A stretch of DNA of 33,772 bases from Rhodopirellula sp. (GTDB lineage: Bacteria > Planctomycetota > Planctomycetia > Pirellulales > Pirellulaceae), in the NCBI GenBank assembly GCA_024644085.1, contig JAHELS010000046.1, positions 1 through 33,772 of the forward strand, written 5' to 3'. The number at the start of each line of letters is the position of its first letter. The first letter of the stretch is position 1. A model generated the notes under the pieces. The model had not been told where the DNA came from. It saw nothing but the letters and a program-made list of their open reading frames with translations, and searched no databases. This document shows, one piece after another, positions 25,537 through 33,462 of the stretch. The position numbers and the translations under genes are program-made.

Positions 25537-26733
25537 ATGACCCGAATTGCGTACTTTGATTGTATCAGCGGCATCAGCGGCGACATGACACTTGGGGCCC
25601 TCGTCGATCTGGGAGTCGACGCGGCAGCCATCGAGGCGGCGGTCCGTTCGATGGGATTGCCCGATTTGACGATCCGATCCGAGACCGTCAAGAAGTGCGG
25701 ATTCCGCGCCGTTTCGGTCAAGATCGATCATCCCCCGGAACACGCCCATCGGCACCTTCACCACATCGCGGAAATGATCGATCGAGCCGACGGAGTCGAT
25801 CCGGCCGCAAAGGAACTCGCTCATCGGATCTTTCAACACGTTGCCCTCGCCGAAGCCAAGGTTCATGGCACAACGATCGAAAAAGTCCATTTTCACGAAG
25901 TGGGTGCCATCGACTCGATCGCCGACATCGTCGGGACGGCAGTCGCAATGAACGAACTCGGGATCGAGTCGATCATCGCGTCGCCGGTGCCCACTGGCTG
26001 CGGTGAAATCACGATTGCACACGGACGGGTTTCGGTCCCGGCGCCTGCAACCGCCGAATTGCTCTGCGGAATCCCGATCGCCGAATCGGACATCAAAGCC
26101 GAGCTGACGACTCCAACCGGCGCAGCGATTCTCAAAGCCTGTGCGACTCGGTTCGGTGCGCTGCCCGCGATGAGAATCGATTCGGTTGGATATGGCGCCG
26201 GAACCCGAGACCTGGACGGCCAGGCAAACGTTCTCCGTGTCCTTTTGGGCGAGATCGAGGATGACCAGAGCGCGGGAGATGATCACGTGATCGAGTCGGA
26301 TCGTGTCGTTGTGCTCGAGACCAACGTTGACGATTCCACTCCCGAGCAACTGGCCGATTGTGCCGACCGGCTGATGACCGCCGGAGCGCTCGATGTATTT
26401 CAAATCCCATGTGGAATGAAGAAAGGGCGATCGGCTGTGTTGTTATCGGCGATTGCCCCGTCGTCCCGTGTGGGGTTGCTCGAACGCATCATCTTTGAAC
26501 ATTCCACGTCGATCGGAATTCGACGTCACGTTGTCGATCGCCACAAACTTTCGCGCCGCAGCGTTTCGGTCGAAACAAAGTTCGGGCCCGTTCGCGGCAA
26601 GGTCGTGGCGTTGCCGGGCGGCGCCGAACGTTTTACCGTCGAAGATGACGACGCGAGGGAATTGGCGACGTCCAACCAGACCTCGACGGCTGAAATCCGC
26701 AAGGAAGCCGCCATTGCCTGGCAACAATCTTGA
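25537..26733 (+). CDS. larC: LarC, nickel-pincer cofactor cyclometallase family (DUF111)
   Basis: 398 residues from the ATG at 25537 ([12 protein letters not shown]); a TTG at 25522 would add five residues. Hallmarks are the N-terminal '[23 protein letters not shown]', '[19 protein letters not shown]' (about 110-130) and '[11 protein letters not shown]', and the C-terminal '[13 protein letters not shown]', '[19 protein letters not shown]' and 'SIGIRRH'. LarC inserts nickel into the pyridinium dithiocarboxylate mononucleotide cofactor using CTP, for lactate racemase and related enzymes. It is a single intact chain, unlike the split larC1/larC2 of Lactobacillus plantarum. larA, larB and larE are not in the window, so the rest of the pathway must be elsewhere if present. 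It is divergent from rpmJ and convergent with the next gene. Confidence 0.93.
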   Translation: MTRIAYFDCISGISGDMTLGALVDLGVDAAAIEAAVRSMGLPDLTIRSETVKKCGFRAVSVKIDHPPEHAHRHLHHIAEMIDRADGVDPAAKELAHRIFQHVALAEAKVHGTTIEKVHFHEVGAIDSIADIVGTAVAMNELGIESIIASPVPTGCGEITIAHGRVSVPAPATAELLCGIPIAESDIKAELTTPTGAAILKACATRFGALPAMRIDSVGYGAGTRDLDGQANVLRVLLGEIEDDQSAGDDHVIESDRVVVLETNVDDSTPEQLADCADRLMTAGALDVFQIPCGMKKGRSAVLLSAIAPSSRVGLLERIIFEHSTSIGIRRHVVDRHKLSRRSVSVETKFGPVRGKVVALPGGAERFTVEDDDARELATSNQTSTAEIRKEAAIAWQQS

Positions 26734-26769
26734 AAAGTACCGATTTGCCAAATGGACAGGTTGCCATAA

Positions 26770-26788
26770 CTCGTTCGAGACAAACGAG
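26770..26788. terminator. Possible hairpin between convergent genes
   Basis: CTCGTT/AACGAG (perfect 6-bp stem, 7-base loop) lies in the 68-bp gap between the larC stop and the end of the leftward gene. There is no T-tract on either strand. It could serve both directions weakly. Confidence 0.3.
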
Positions 26789-26801
26789 CCGCTATCACAC
26801 G

Positions 26802-27545
26802 CTACCGAAGTGAGATCGCTTCCTGCAGCGGTCGCAGCACGCTGGGAACGAGGTACTCGTCAACGAGATCGCGGCACAGTCCGCTCAGCCGATCGAATTC
26901 GGCGACATAGGATTCGCCGCTCGCCAAACTTTCGTACCGGCGGACCGTCAAATAGACGCTGATCTGATCCTCAGCAAAATCACCTGTGCGGACCTGGTAA
27001 GCCGTGGTGCGTGACTCGAATCCCACGCGGCATTGCGTTCGACAATCTTCGTCGAGTGCAAATTGCAGAGCCGGTTCATTCGACAGCAACTTGCCGTAAG
27101 GCACCGTCAAGAATCGCTCGAGACCCGGCGCCACTCCGACCGCCTCGGCGAGAATTTCATTGTGGTTTCCCCGGTACGCAAAATCGAACCCGAGCATCAC
27201 ACTCAACGATTCACAATCAAGCGGAGTTACCGATAATTCGAAGGGAACGAGTTCGAGCACGGCGCGATGCTGTTCGGCGGCCGAGTCGTAGGTGTCGGGA
27301 TTGACGGCCCCGCTATTGACGCGCTTCGATTCAACCGAAACCCAGCGGTAAGCACCCGCGTCCTTCTCTTCCTCGAGCACATACTCGGCCTTTTCGCGCG
27401 AGTAAAAGTTTTGCATTTTCGGATAACGGCGGCGAATCTGCTCGAAGTAGTGCAGCACTGATTCCCGCGTCTGCGGAAGCTCCATCTCAGTGGCCAAGTT
27501 CATATTGAGATAGAAATCGTCGCTGAAAGCGCCGTATCCGCTCAT
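26802..27545 (-). CDS. Unrecognised conserved-looking cytoplasmic protein
   Basis: 247 residues from the ATG at 27545. That start is set by a strong GAGGAGG site (27551-27557) five bases upstream; the frame is open back to 27686, but that part lacks a ribosome-binding site. I do not recognise a named domain. It is soluble and acidic, with no signal peptide or membrane segment. The N-terminus 'DDFYLNMNLATEMELP' is followed by 'RESVLHYFEQIRRRYP' and an aromatic, charged stretch 'FYSREKAEYVLEEEKDAGAYRWVS'. The middle has 'LELVPFELSVTPLDCESLSVMLGFDFAYRGNHNEIL', read in pieces as an alternating beta pattern. The C-terminus is helical. The style suggests a planctomycete-specific family with few gaps. 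It is transcribed alone, with a -10-like TATACT about 80 bp upstream of the start. Confidence 0.75.
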   Translation of the reverse strand: MSGYGAFSDDFYLNMNLATEMELPQTRESVLHYFEQIRRRYPKMQNFYSREKAEYVLEEEKDAGAYRWVSVESKRVNSGAVNPDTYDSAAEQHRAVLELVPFELSVTPLDCESLSVMLGFDFAYRGNHNEILAEAVGVAPGLERFLTVPYGKLLSNEPALQFALDEDCRTQCRVGFESRTTAYQVRTGDFAEDQISVYLTVRRYESLASGESYVAEFDRLSGLCRDLVDEYLVPSVLRPLQEAISLR

Positions 27546-27550
27546 GCAAT

Positions 27551-27557
27551 CCTCCTC
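27551..27557 (-). promoter_or_regulatory. Strong Shine-Dalgarno fixing the start at 27545
   Basis: GAGGAGG on the minus strand, five bases before the ATG. It rules out the longer frame. Such a strong site is rare among the genes of this window, which suggests high translation of the unrecognised protein. Confidence 0.7.
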
Positions 27558-27754
27558 ATTCGCTGCAATTACCCCAAGTTTTGTGTCTGGGGAGTTCCAA
27601 TCGAGCCCCCGAGCGGGCAGATCACAGTATAGACACGACCTGACAAACCCAGAACTCCACGCCACCTCGCCGAAGCAAGTTTTCACCGCTTTTTCGATGC
27701 CAAATCGATACTTTTAACGACTCCGCGGGTCCTGTGGCGGTTCGCGCCCGGGAG

Positions 27755-29227
27755 TCATCGCGACGACGATTTTGCCCATTGTGGAGTACCGAACCAATCG
27801 TGCATCTCCCTTTCGAACGGTGCGACCACGTCGCGAGGTTCGACGATGTGTCCTCGGTCCCCCGTTTCGATCATCCACGTGTCCAGAGCCGCCCGCATTT
27901 CCGCGAGAACCTGGCGGTGCGCCGGCGAATCGGATTCCGCAAGATTGTTGATCTCATAGGGATCGGATTGGGTGTCGAATAGTTGTTCGCGCGCGAAGGG
28001 TTTCATCAATTCGGCCGGCGGCCCGGTCAATGTCCCCTTCTCGAGCATCTGTCGCATCAAGGGTTTGACGAGAAAGCATTTTTCCTTGTAGCGATTTAAC
28101 GTCGCGAACCCGGCACCCTCGGTAAAGTTGCGGACGTAATGGTACCGCTTGTCGCGGACCGATCGTTGCCGGACCTCGGTCTCGTCGATTCGATCGCGTG
28201 CGCTGAACGCGTAGCGTCGCTGCGGGCCGACATTCTCGCCTAGAAAAGCGCGACCCTGCATCGTTGTCGGTCTATCGATTCCGGCGATCGCCAATGTGGT
28301 CGTTGTCAGATCGATCAAGCTGATGACCTGGTCATCAACGGTTCCCGCCTCGAAATGCCTGGGAGGCGAAAAATTCTTTGGCCAATGAATCACCAGCGGT
28401 ACGTGCAAACCGCTGTCAAAACACCAGTGGATGCCTCGAGCTTCGAGCCGGCCGTTGTCGCCAAAGAACATGACGACCGTGTCATCGGCCACGCCATCCC
28501 GCTGTAATTGTTCGAGAATCCATCCGACACGGACGTCCATTCCGCTAGCCGAATTCAGATACCTGGCCCATTCCTGACGAACCGTCGGATGATCGGGATA
28601 GTACGGTGGCGGAGTCACATTCTGTGGCGTTGCCACTTTCGGGTGCCACTCTTCACCCACCCACGGTACGCGTTGCTTCTCCGCCGATTTGCGATCGTAG
28701 ATATCGTACTCCGCTTCGGGCATGTTGAACTGGGCGAAGAAGGCCCGCTTCGGATCAAGCTGTGACCACCGATGGGCCTGGTATAGCTCGCCTTCGTTGA
28801 CGAAGTTCAAATCGAGCTTGCCGGTACCGACAACTTGGTCGCCGATATGTGTCACATTCGCAGTTTGATATCCGGCGTCGCGCAATCGATGCGTGATCGG
28901 CACGACGCCGGAGGGCAATCGATAGTCGTCGTCACGGTGGCTGCGCATGTGGTGCATGTCGGTCGTGGTGGCATACATTCCCGTCATGAACGCAGACCGG
29001 CTGGGTGCGCAAACCGGCGACGTCGCGTAGGCGTTGGTGTATCGAACACCGCCGGCGGCCAGCCGATCGATGTTTGGCGTCGAAACGTTTTCGGCTCCGT
29101 AACAGCCGAAATCGAGATCGAAGTTTTCGCCAACAATCCAAATGATGTTGGGGGGACGCTGTGGCGGTTGGGCCTCGAGCGAGGCGGCGACGAACAGACA
29201 CGTCAGGGTCGCAACGAGAAATCGCAT
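27755..29227 (-). CDS. Secreted sulfatase (N-sulfoglucosamine sulfohydrolase-like)
   Basis: 490 residues from the ATG at 29227, which has an AGGAG site eight bases upstream and opens into a signal peptide (about 1-20). The sulfatase active-site motif is CAPSR (Cys73, Pro75, Arg77) followed by 'SAFMTG', so Cys73 should be converted to formylglycine by a separate maturase. '[17 protein letters not shown]' and 'VVMFFGDNGR' are standard sulfatase blocks. The first metal-binding pair, normally Asp-Asp, is Glu34-Asn35 ('VGENFD'). The arrangement resembles heparan-N-sulfatase-like enzymes, which are abundant in planctomycetes and act on sulfated polysaccharides in the periplasm or outside. It follows a membrane protein gene on the same strand by 89 bp. 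Exact substrate unknown. Confidence 0.9.
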   Translation of the reverse strand: MRFLVATLTCLFVAASLEAQPPQRPPNIIWIVGENFDLDFGCYGAENVSTPNIDRLAAGGVRYTNAYATSPVCAPSRSAFMTGMYATTTDMHHMRSHRDDDYRLPSGVVPITHRLRDAGYQTANVTHIGDQVVGTGKLDLNFVNEGELYQAHRWSQLDPKRAFFAQFNMPEAEYDIYDRKSAEKQRVPWVGEEWHPKVATPQNVTPPPYYPDHPTVRQEWARYLNSASGMDVRVGWILEQLQRDGVADDTVVMFFGDNGRLEARGIHWCFDSGLHVPLVIHWPKNFSPPRHFEAGTVDDQVISLIDLTTTTLAIAGIDRPTTMQGRAFLGENVGPQRRYAFSARDRIDETEVRQRSVRDKRYHYVRNFTEGAGFATLNRYKEKCFLVKPLMRQMLEKGTLTGPPAELMKPFAREQLFDTQSDPYEINNLAESDSPAHRQVLAEMRAALDTWMIETGDRGHIVEPRDVVAPFEREMHDWFGTPQWAKSSSR

Positions 29228-29316
29228 GAGGACGGCTCCTGGGTGAATGGGCAGTGTTCGGCTGAAATCGGTCACCGGCCGCGAATCAGGATACGGTCGC
29301 CTGCGGAGCGTTGCAA

Positions 29317-30060
29317 TCAATGGGCCGGCCGCCCGCGTGCCTGGCGGACAAGAATGTAAGACGTCAATGCGAGCGCGGCGATCGCGCTCTGCGGAGTCCA
29401 ACACAGAAAAACTCCCAACATCACTTTGTCAAATTCCATCTGCATCGCTGTACCGACCGCAATAGCGACCGCGATCAGCGTTAGTGTCGCAGGAATGATG
29501 ATGACCACACGTTTCTGCCACGATAAACGCTGGGGCAACATTGCAATCGCGACCAATCCAAGAGGTCCGAATGCGTAAATCGCGACAAGCGTCTCGGGCC
29601 GGGCGGCGAAATGCCGCGCGAGCGTGGCGCTGACCGCCACCAACGTCGTAGCGATCAGCAATCCTCTCAGTGAGAACTGAATCGGTTGATGTTTCTTCGC
29701 TTCGGTACCGGACGGCATTTGGTGCAACAGTCCGTTCAGAAAATCGCGTTTCCTCGCGGCGAGCCATCCAAGCAGCGATCCGACCGCGGCGGCGAACAGA
29801 ATGTTCAACCCGAGCATTCGGTAATCGGCGTACATGCCACCGTAGGTATTTCCCGCCTCCCAGACCGTGGCTGGAAATCCGATCGATTCATCCGCCGTGG
29901 AACTCGGCCCGACGAGGCTGCTCCAATCGGAGGTGCGAACAAAAAACGAGAGTGCATTGACCGCTGCCATCAAGAGCATGCCAACAGCCGTGCCCCGGAC
30001 GAACCATCGCGTCGCAGAGTCTCCGTTCAGTGCCGCGGACTGGATTGTCGGTGCGCTCAT
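29317..30060 (-). CDS. Membrane protein with FSLRGLL motif
   Basis: 247 residues from the ATG at 30060, with GGGAG upstream; the frame continues to 30102 without a ribosome-binding site. A first hydrophobic segment lies near residues 25-40 ('GMLLMAAVNALSFFV'), then 'LNILFAAAVGSLLGWLA' (about 83-99). A soluble loop leads to 'QFSLRGLLIATTLVAV' (about 127-142), a motif that begins the transmembrane part of many planctomycete inner-membrane proteins. Three more segments follow ('IYAFGPLGLVAIAML', 'VVIIIPATLTLIAVAIAVG', 'SAIAALALTSYILV'). No catalytic residues are recognisable. It lies upstream of the sulfatase on the same strand and is divergent from the symporter, so it may belong to the sulfatase locus by position only. 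Confidence 0.75.
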   Translation of the reverse strand: MSAPTIQSAALNGDSATRWFVRGTAVGMLLMAAVNALSFFVRTSDWSSLVGPSSTADESIGFPATVWEAGNTYGGMYADYRMLGLNILFAAAVGSLLGWLAARKRDFLNGLLHQMPSGTEAKKHQPIQFSLRGLLIATTLVAVSATLARHFAARPETLVAIYAFGPLGLVAIAMLPQRLSWQKRVVIIIPATLTLIAVAIAVGTAMQMEFDKVMLGVFLCWTPQSAIAALALTSYILVRQARGRPAH

Positions 30061-30160
30061 ACGTCTCCCGGTTGACCCTTCCAGATTCCAGCGATGCCTC
30101 ACTTGAATGGTCGCGATCGACCAGACGCTGAAATCTTACCTACAAATCTTATCCTAACCA

Positions 30161-30192
30161 CGAGTGGGACAATTGATCCACATTGCCACTCG
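30161..30192. promoter_or_regulatory. Inverted repeat between divergent genes (possible operator)
   Basis: CGAGTGG (30161-30167) and its exact reverse complement CCACTCG (30186-30192) are spaced by 18 bp, in the 205-bp gap between the leftward membrane-protein/sulfatase pair and the rightward symporter operon. The half-site spacing (about 2.4 turns between centres) would suit a dimeric regulator, but no regulator gene is in the window. Confidence 0.35.
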
Positions 30193-30265
30193 AGAACGAC
30201 ACCAACACGCTCCCGGCGGATACCATATCCGTTCATCTCCCTGACATCCGACGGAGCCATCGCAC

Positions 30266-31897
30266 GTGATTACTACAATCGTCTCCTTCCTGTTCTTCAC
30301 TGGTCTCGTTGGAGTGCTTACGTGGTGGTTTACGCGCGAAGATGATCACGAATCGAGCAAGGGATATTTCCTGGGCGGCCGATCATTGACCTTTCCGCTG
30401 ATCGCCGGGTCGCTGCTCTTAACCAACCTCTCGACCGAGCAGATGGTGGGTCTCAATGGCGACGCGTTCACCGACGGTCTGTGCGTGATGGTCTGGGAAG
30501 TCGTCGCCGTCGTCGCGTTGGTATTCATGGCGTGGTTCTTTCTTCCACGGTTTCTCAAGAGCGGCGTTGCAACCGTGCCTCAATACCTCGAGATTCGCTT
30601 TGATCATCAGACACAGGTGATCACGAACTTTATTTTCCTGCTGGCGTACGTTGGGATCTTGTTGCCAATCATTCTCTACACCGGTGCCATCGGGATGATG
30701 GGAATCCTCGACGTCCCCTCGATGCTTGGCGGATTGCCGGAAGCTGTTGGCGTGGAAGCGGATACGTTCGCACTGTGGTTAATCGTCTGGGCAGTCGGCA
30801 TCATCGGGTCGATCTATGCGCTCTTTGGCGGACTGCGAACCGTCGCTGTTTCCGACGCGCTCAACGGAATCGGATTGCTGGTCGGCGGTTTCCTGATCAC
30901 ATTCTTTGCGCTCTCACACCTCGGGGGCGACGGAGGGATCCCTGCGGGGGCGAACATTCTCGTCGAACAACAACGCGATCGGATGAACTCGATTGGAAAC
31001 AACGAAAGCAAGGTACCGTTCGGGACGATCTTCTCGGGCATCTTTCTGCTGAACCTTTTCTACTGGACGACGAACCAGCAGATCATTCAGCGCACATTCG
31101 GTGCCAGCAGCCTGGCAGAAGGCCAGAAGGGCGTACTGTTGACCGGAGCCCTCAAATTGCTCGGCCCACTTTACCTGGTCATTCCAGGAATGATTGCCTA
31201 CAGCGTTTTTGCGGGGGAGTCGATCAAGGCCGATAAGGCGTACGGCATGTTGGTGAATCGTGTCCTGCCGGATCCGCTGACCGGTTTCTTTGCTGCGGCA
31301 ATGATCGGCGCAATCCTGTCGAGCTTTAACTCCGCGCTCAACAGCAGCTGCACGCTGTTCAGTCTTGGCCTTTACAAATCGGTAATCAACAAGGGCGCAA
31401 GCGAAGAAGCGGTGGTGCGATCCGGAAAAGTGTTCGGTTGGATCGTGGCCGTTGTGGCGATGCTGCTCGCTCCATTGTTGGTGAACACGACCAGCATTTT
31501 CGGCTATCTCCAAAAGATGAACGGGATGTACTTCATCCCGATCTTCGCAGTCGTTCTGGTAGGCATGGTTTCGCGGCGCGTCCCCGCGATTGCGGCAAAG
31601 ATTGGCTTGCTGGCCGGGTTCTCGGTGATCGCAATTGGCTACTTTGTCCCGCCGTTTGACCTAATCGTTGCTTCGCTGCACGAGTTTCACTTTTTGGGAA
31701 TTGTCTTCGCATGGCTCGTGATTCTGATGCTCGTCATCGGCGAAGTTCGCCCGCGAGAAACCGAGTTCATCCAAAAGGATGTCGGTGCGGTCGACATGAC
31801 AGCCTGGAAACTGGCCACGCCGGCCGGAATCGTGTTGATCATGATTGTGTTTACGATCTACATGACACTCGCTGACTTCACCGTGCTTGCACCATGA
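30266..31897 (+). CDS. Sodium:solute symporter (SSS family)
   Basis: 543 residues from the GTG at 30266 (GGAG nearby upstream). About 13-14 hydrophobic segments cover the protein. SSS family marks are 'GYFLGGRSLTFPLIAGSLL' and 'NLSTEQMVGLNGDAF' in the first segments (the unwound TM1 region that binds substrate and sodium), 'SGVATVPQYLEIRFD', 'YALFGGLRTVAVSDALNGIGLLVGG' (in parts), 'NQQIIQRTFGA' and 'GAILSSFNSALNSSCTLFSLGLY'. It would import a sugar or similar solute with sodium across the inner membrane. Its stop overlaps the start of the following sulfatase (ATGA), so the two are translationally coupled. The likely cargo is therefore a sugar released from a sulfated glycan. Confidence 0.93.
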   Translation: MITTIVSFLFFTGLVGVLTWWFTREDDHESSKGYFLGGRSLTFPLIAGSLLLTNLSTEQMVGLNGDAFTDGLCVMVWEVVAVVALVFMAWFFLPRFLKSGVATVPQYLEIRFDHQTQVITNFIFLLAYVGILLPIILYTGAIGMMGILDVPSMLGGLPEAVGVEADTFALWLIVWAVGIIGSIYALFGGLRTVAVSDALNGIGLLVGGFLITFFALSHLGGDGGIPAGANILVEQQRDRMNSIGNNESKVPFGTIFSGIFLLNLFYWTTNQQIIQRTFGASSLAEGQKGVLLTGALKLLGPLYLVIPGMIAYSVFAGESIKADKAYGMLVNRVLPDPLTGFFAAAMIGAILSSFNSALNSSCTLFSLGLYKSVINKGASEEAVVRSGKVFGWIVAVVAMLLAPLLVNTTSIFGYLQKMNGMYFIPIFAVVLVGMVSRRVPAIAAKIGLLAGFSVIAIGYFVPPFDLIVASLHEFHFLGIVFAWLVILMLVIGEVRPRETEFIQKDVGAVDMTAWKLATPAGIVLIMIVFTIYMTLADFTVLAP

Positions 31898-33372
31898 TCA
31901 CAATCAAATGCCAGTCGTTTCATCCGGTCCGGCTCGCGGCCATATTCTTCGGCATGCTCGCGTCGCCCGTCTCGTTTGCCAACGATCTACCCAACGTTGT
32001 TTGGATCGTTTCGGACGACCTCGGTCCGGAGCTCGGATGTTACGGATACCCGGGGGTTTCAACCCCGAACATCGACCGCCTTGCCGCACAGGGCACTCGG
32101 TACACCCGCGCGTTTTCGACCTCACCGGTGTGCTCGTCCTCTCGCACTGCGTTCCAGACGGGACAGTACCAGACCACAGTCGGCGGTCATCATCACAACA
32201 CACGTGACATTCCCGTTTTGCCCGATCGCATTCCCACCGTGACGGGGTTGATGCAGAAAGCTGGCTACTTCGTTTGCAACGGCAACGGCCGGAAAACAGA
32301 TTCAAAATTGGCGAAGTCGCATTTGAATTTCGCTTACACGCCGAAGAATTTTTTCGACGGGATCGATTGGTCCGAGCGAAAAGACGGCCAACCGTTTTTT
32401 GCCCAGGTGCAAATCAAGGAACCGCATCGTGCGTTCCTCTCGCGTCAAAGGGAATATCCAGTTGCACCGATCCCTCCCTATTATCCGGACCATCCCGTCA
32501 CGCGCGCCGATTGGGGGAACTACCTGGCGAGCATCGAAGAACTCGATCGAAGAGTCGGTGCGGTGTTGGACCGCCTTGATACCGAGGGGATCGCCGAGAA
32601 CACATTGATCATGTTCTTCGGCGATCACGGTCGTCCTCACGTGCGAGGCAAGCAGTGGCTCTACGACGGTGGATTGCATGTCCCGCTGATCCTGCGATGG
32701 CCGGGAAAGGTCTCCGCGGGCGAGACCAGGAACGAACTCACCTCTCTGCTCGATTTGATGCCGACGACACTGGCCGCGGCCGGCATTGAGTCGCCGAAAC
32801 TTCCGGGCGTCAATCTGTTGGACCCAAAATGGAATGGACATGAGCGGCTCTTTGCGGCCCGGGATCGGTGCGGCGATGCACCCGATCGGATTCGAAGCGT
32901 GCGTACCAAGAATTTCAAGTACATTCGCAATTTCCATCCCGAGCGACCCTACACGCAGCTCAGCAGCTACAAGAAACTTTCCTATCCAGTCGTGACCGTG
33001 ATGAAGGTCTTGCACGACGAGGGGCAATGGACTTCGCCATTCATGGCCGCGACTCGGCCGGAAGAAGAATTGTATGATCTCGCCGCCGACCCGCACGAGA
33101 TGATCAACCTGGCCGACAATCCGGCCTATGCTCAACAGCTCGGACAATTGCGCAGCGAGTTGGACGACTGGATTGTGGAAACGGGTGACAAGGGAGCCGT
33201 CGAAGAGAAAGTCGACCTCGAAACGCTGCTGGCCGAGAAACGTAGGTGGTATGAGAAGACCATGAAAGGTCGTGGGCTCGACCCGGATCTGTCCGATCAA
33301 GACTACCTGCAATGGTGGATGCGTGAATTGGGTGTCGCCGAGCATGCAACAACGGATTCACAATCACGTTGA
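31894..33372 (+). CDS. Secreted sulfatase with CSSSR active-site motif
   Basis: 492 residues from the ATG at 31894, overlapping the symporter stop by 4 bp. It has a signal peptide (about 1-30). The metal-binding Asp41-Asp42 ('VSDDLG') and 'MFFGDHGRPHVRGKQW' are intact. The motif that guides formylglycine formation reads CSSSR (Cys80, Ser82, Arg84), with Ser in place of the usual Pro. The rest of the protein aligns well with the sulfatase at 27755-29227 ('[11 protein letters not shown]', 'SPVC', 'YYPDHP', 'ELYDLAADPHEMINLAD'), so the two are paralogues of the heparan-sulfatase-like branch. It acts outside the cytoplasm. Coupling to the symporter suggests it desulfates what the symporter imports. 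Substrate unknown. Confidence 0.9.
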   Translation: MITIKCQSFHPVRLAAIFFGMLASPVSFANDLPNVVWIVSDDLGPELGCYGYPGVSTPNIDRLAAQGTRYTRAFSTSPVCSSSRTAFQTGQYQTTVGGHHHNTRDIPVLPDRIPTVTGLMQKAGYFVCNGNGRKTDSKLAKSHLNFAYTPKNFFDGIDWSERKDGQPFFAQVQIKEPHRAFLSRQREYPVAPIPPYYPDHPVTRADWGNYLASIEELDRRVGAVLDRLDTEGIAENTLIMFFGDHGRPHVRGKQWLYDGGLHVPLILRWPGKVSAGETRNELTSLLDLMPTTLAAAGIESPKLPGVNLLDPKWNGHERLFAARDRCGDAPDRIRSVRTKNFKYIRNFHPERPYTQLSSYKKLSYPVVTVMKVLHDEGQWTSPFMAATRPEEELYDLAADPHEMINLADNPAYAQQLGQLRSELDDWIVETGDKGAVEEKVDLETLLAEKRRWYEKTMKGRGLDPDLSDQDYLQWWMRELGVAEHATTDSQSR

Positions 33373-33462
33373 GTCGTTATGGTGGACATCACCCAAGTCC
33401 CAGCGAACGACGCCGGAATCGCGAATCAGACTCAGAGGAAACACCTTGCCAAAGGCAGAATC

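Noticed and set aside
25393..26403. Long minus-strand frame reaching into larC
   Set aside because: Only its last 50 codons (rpmJ) have family character; the rest is the antisense shadow of larC with odd composition.
27719..27756. GACTCC/GGAGTC hairpin at the sulfatase stop
   Set aside because: It is a 6-bp stem with a long loop and no T-tract on the minus strand, too weak to call a terminator.
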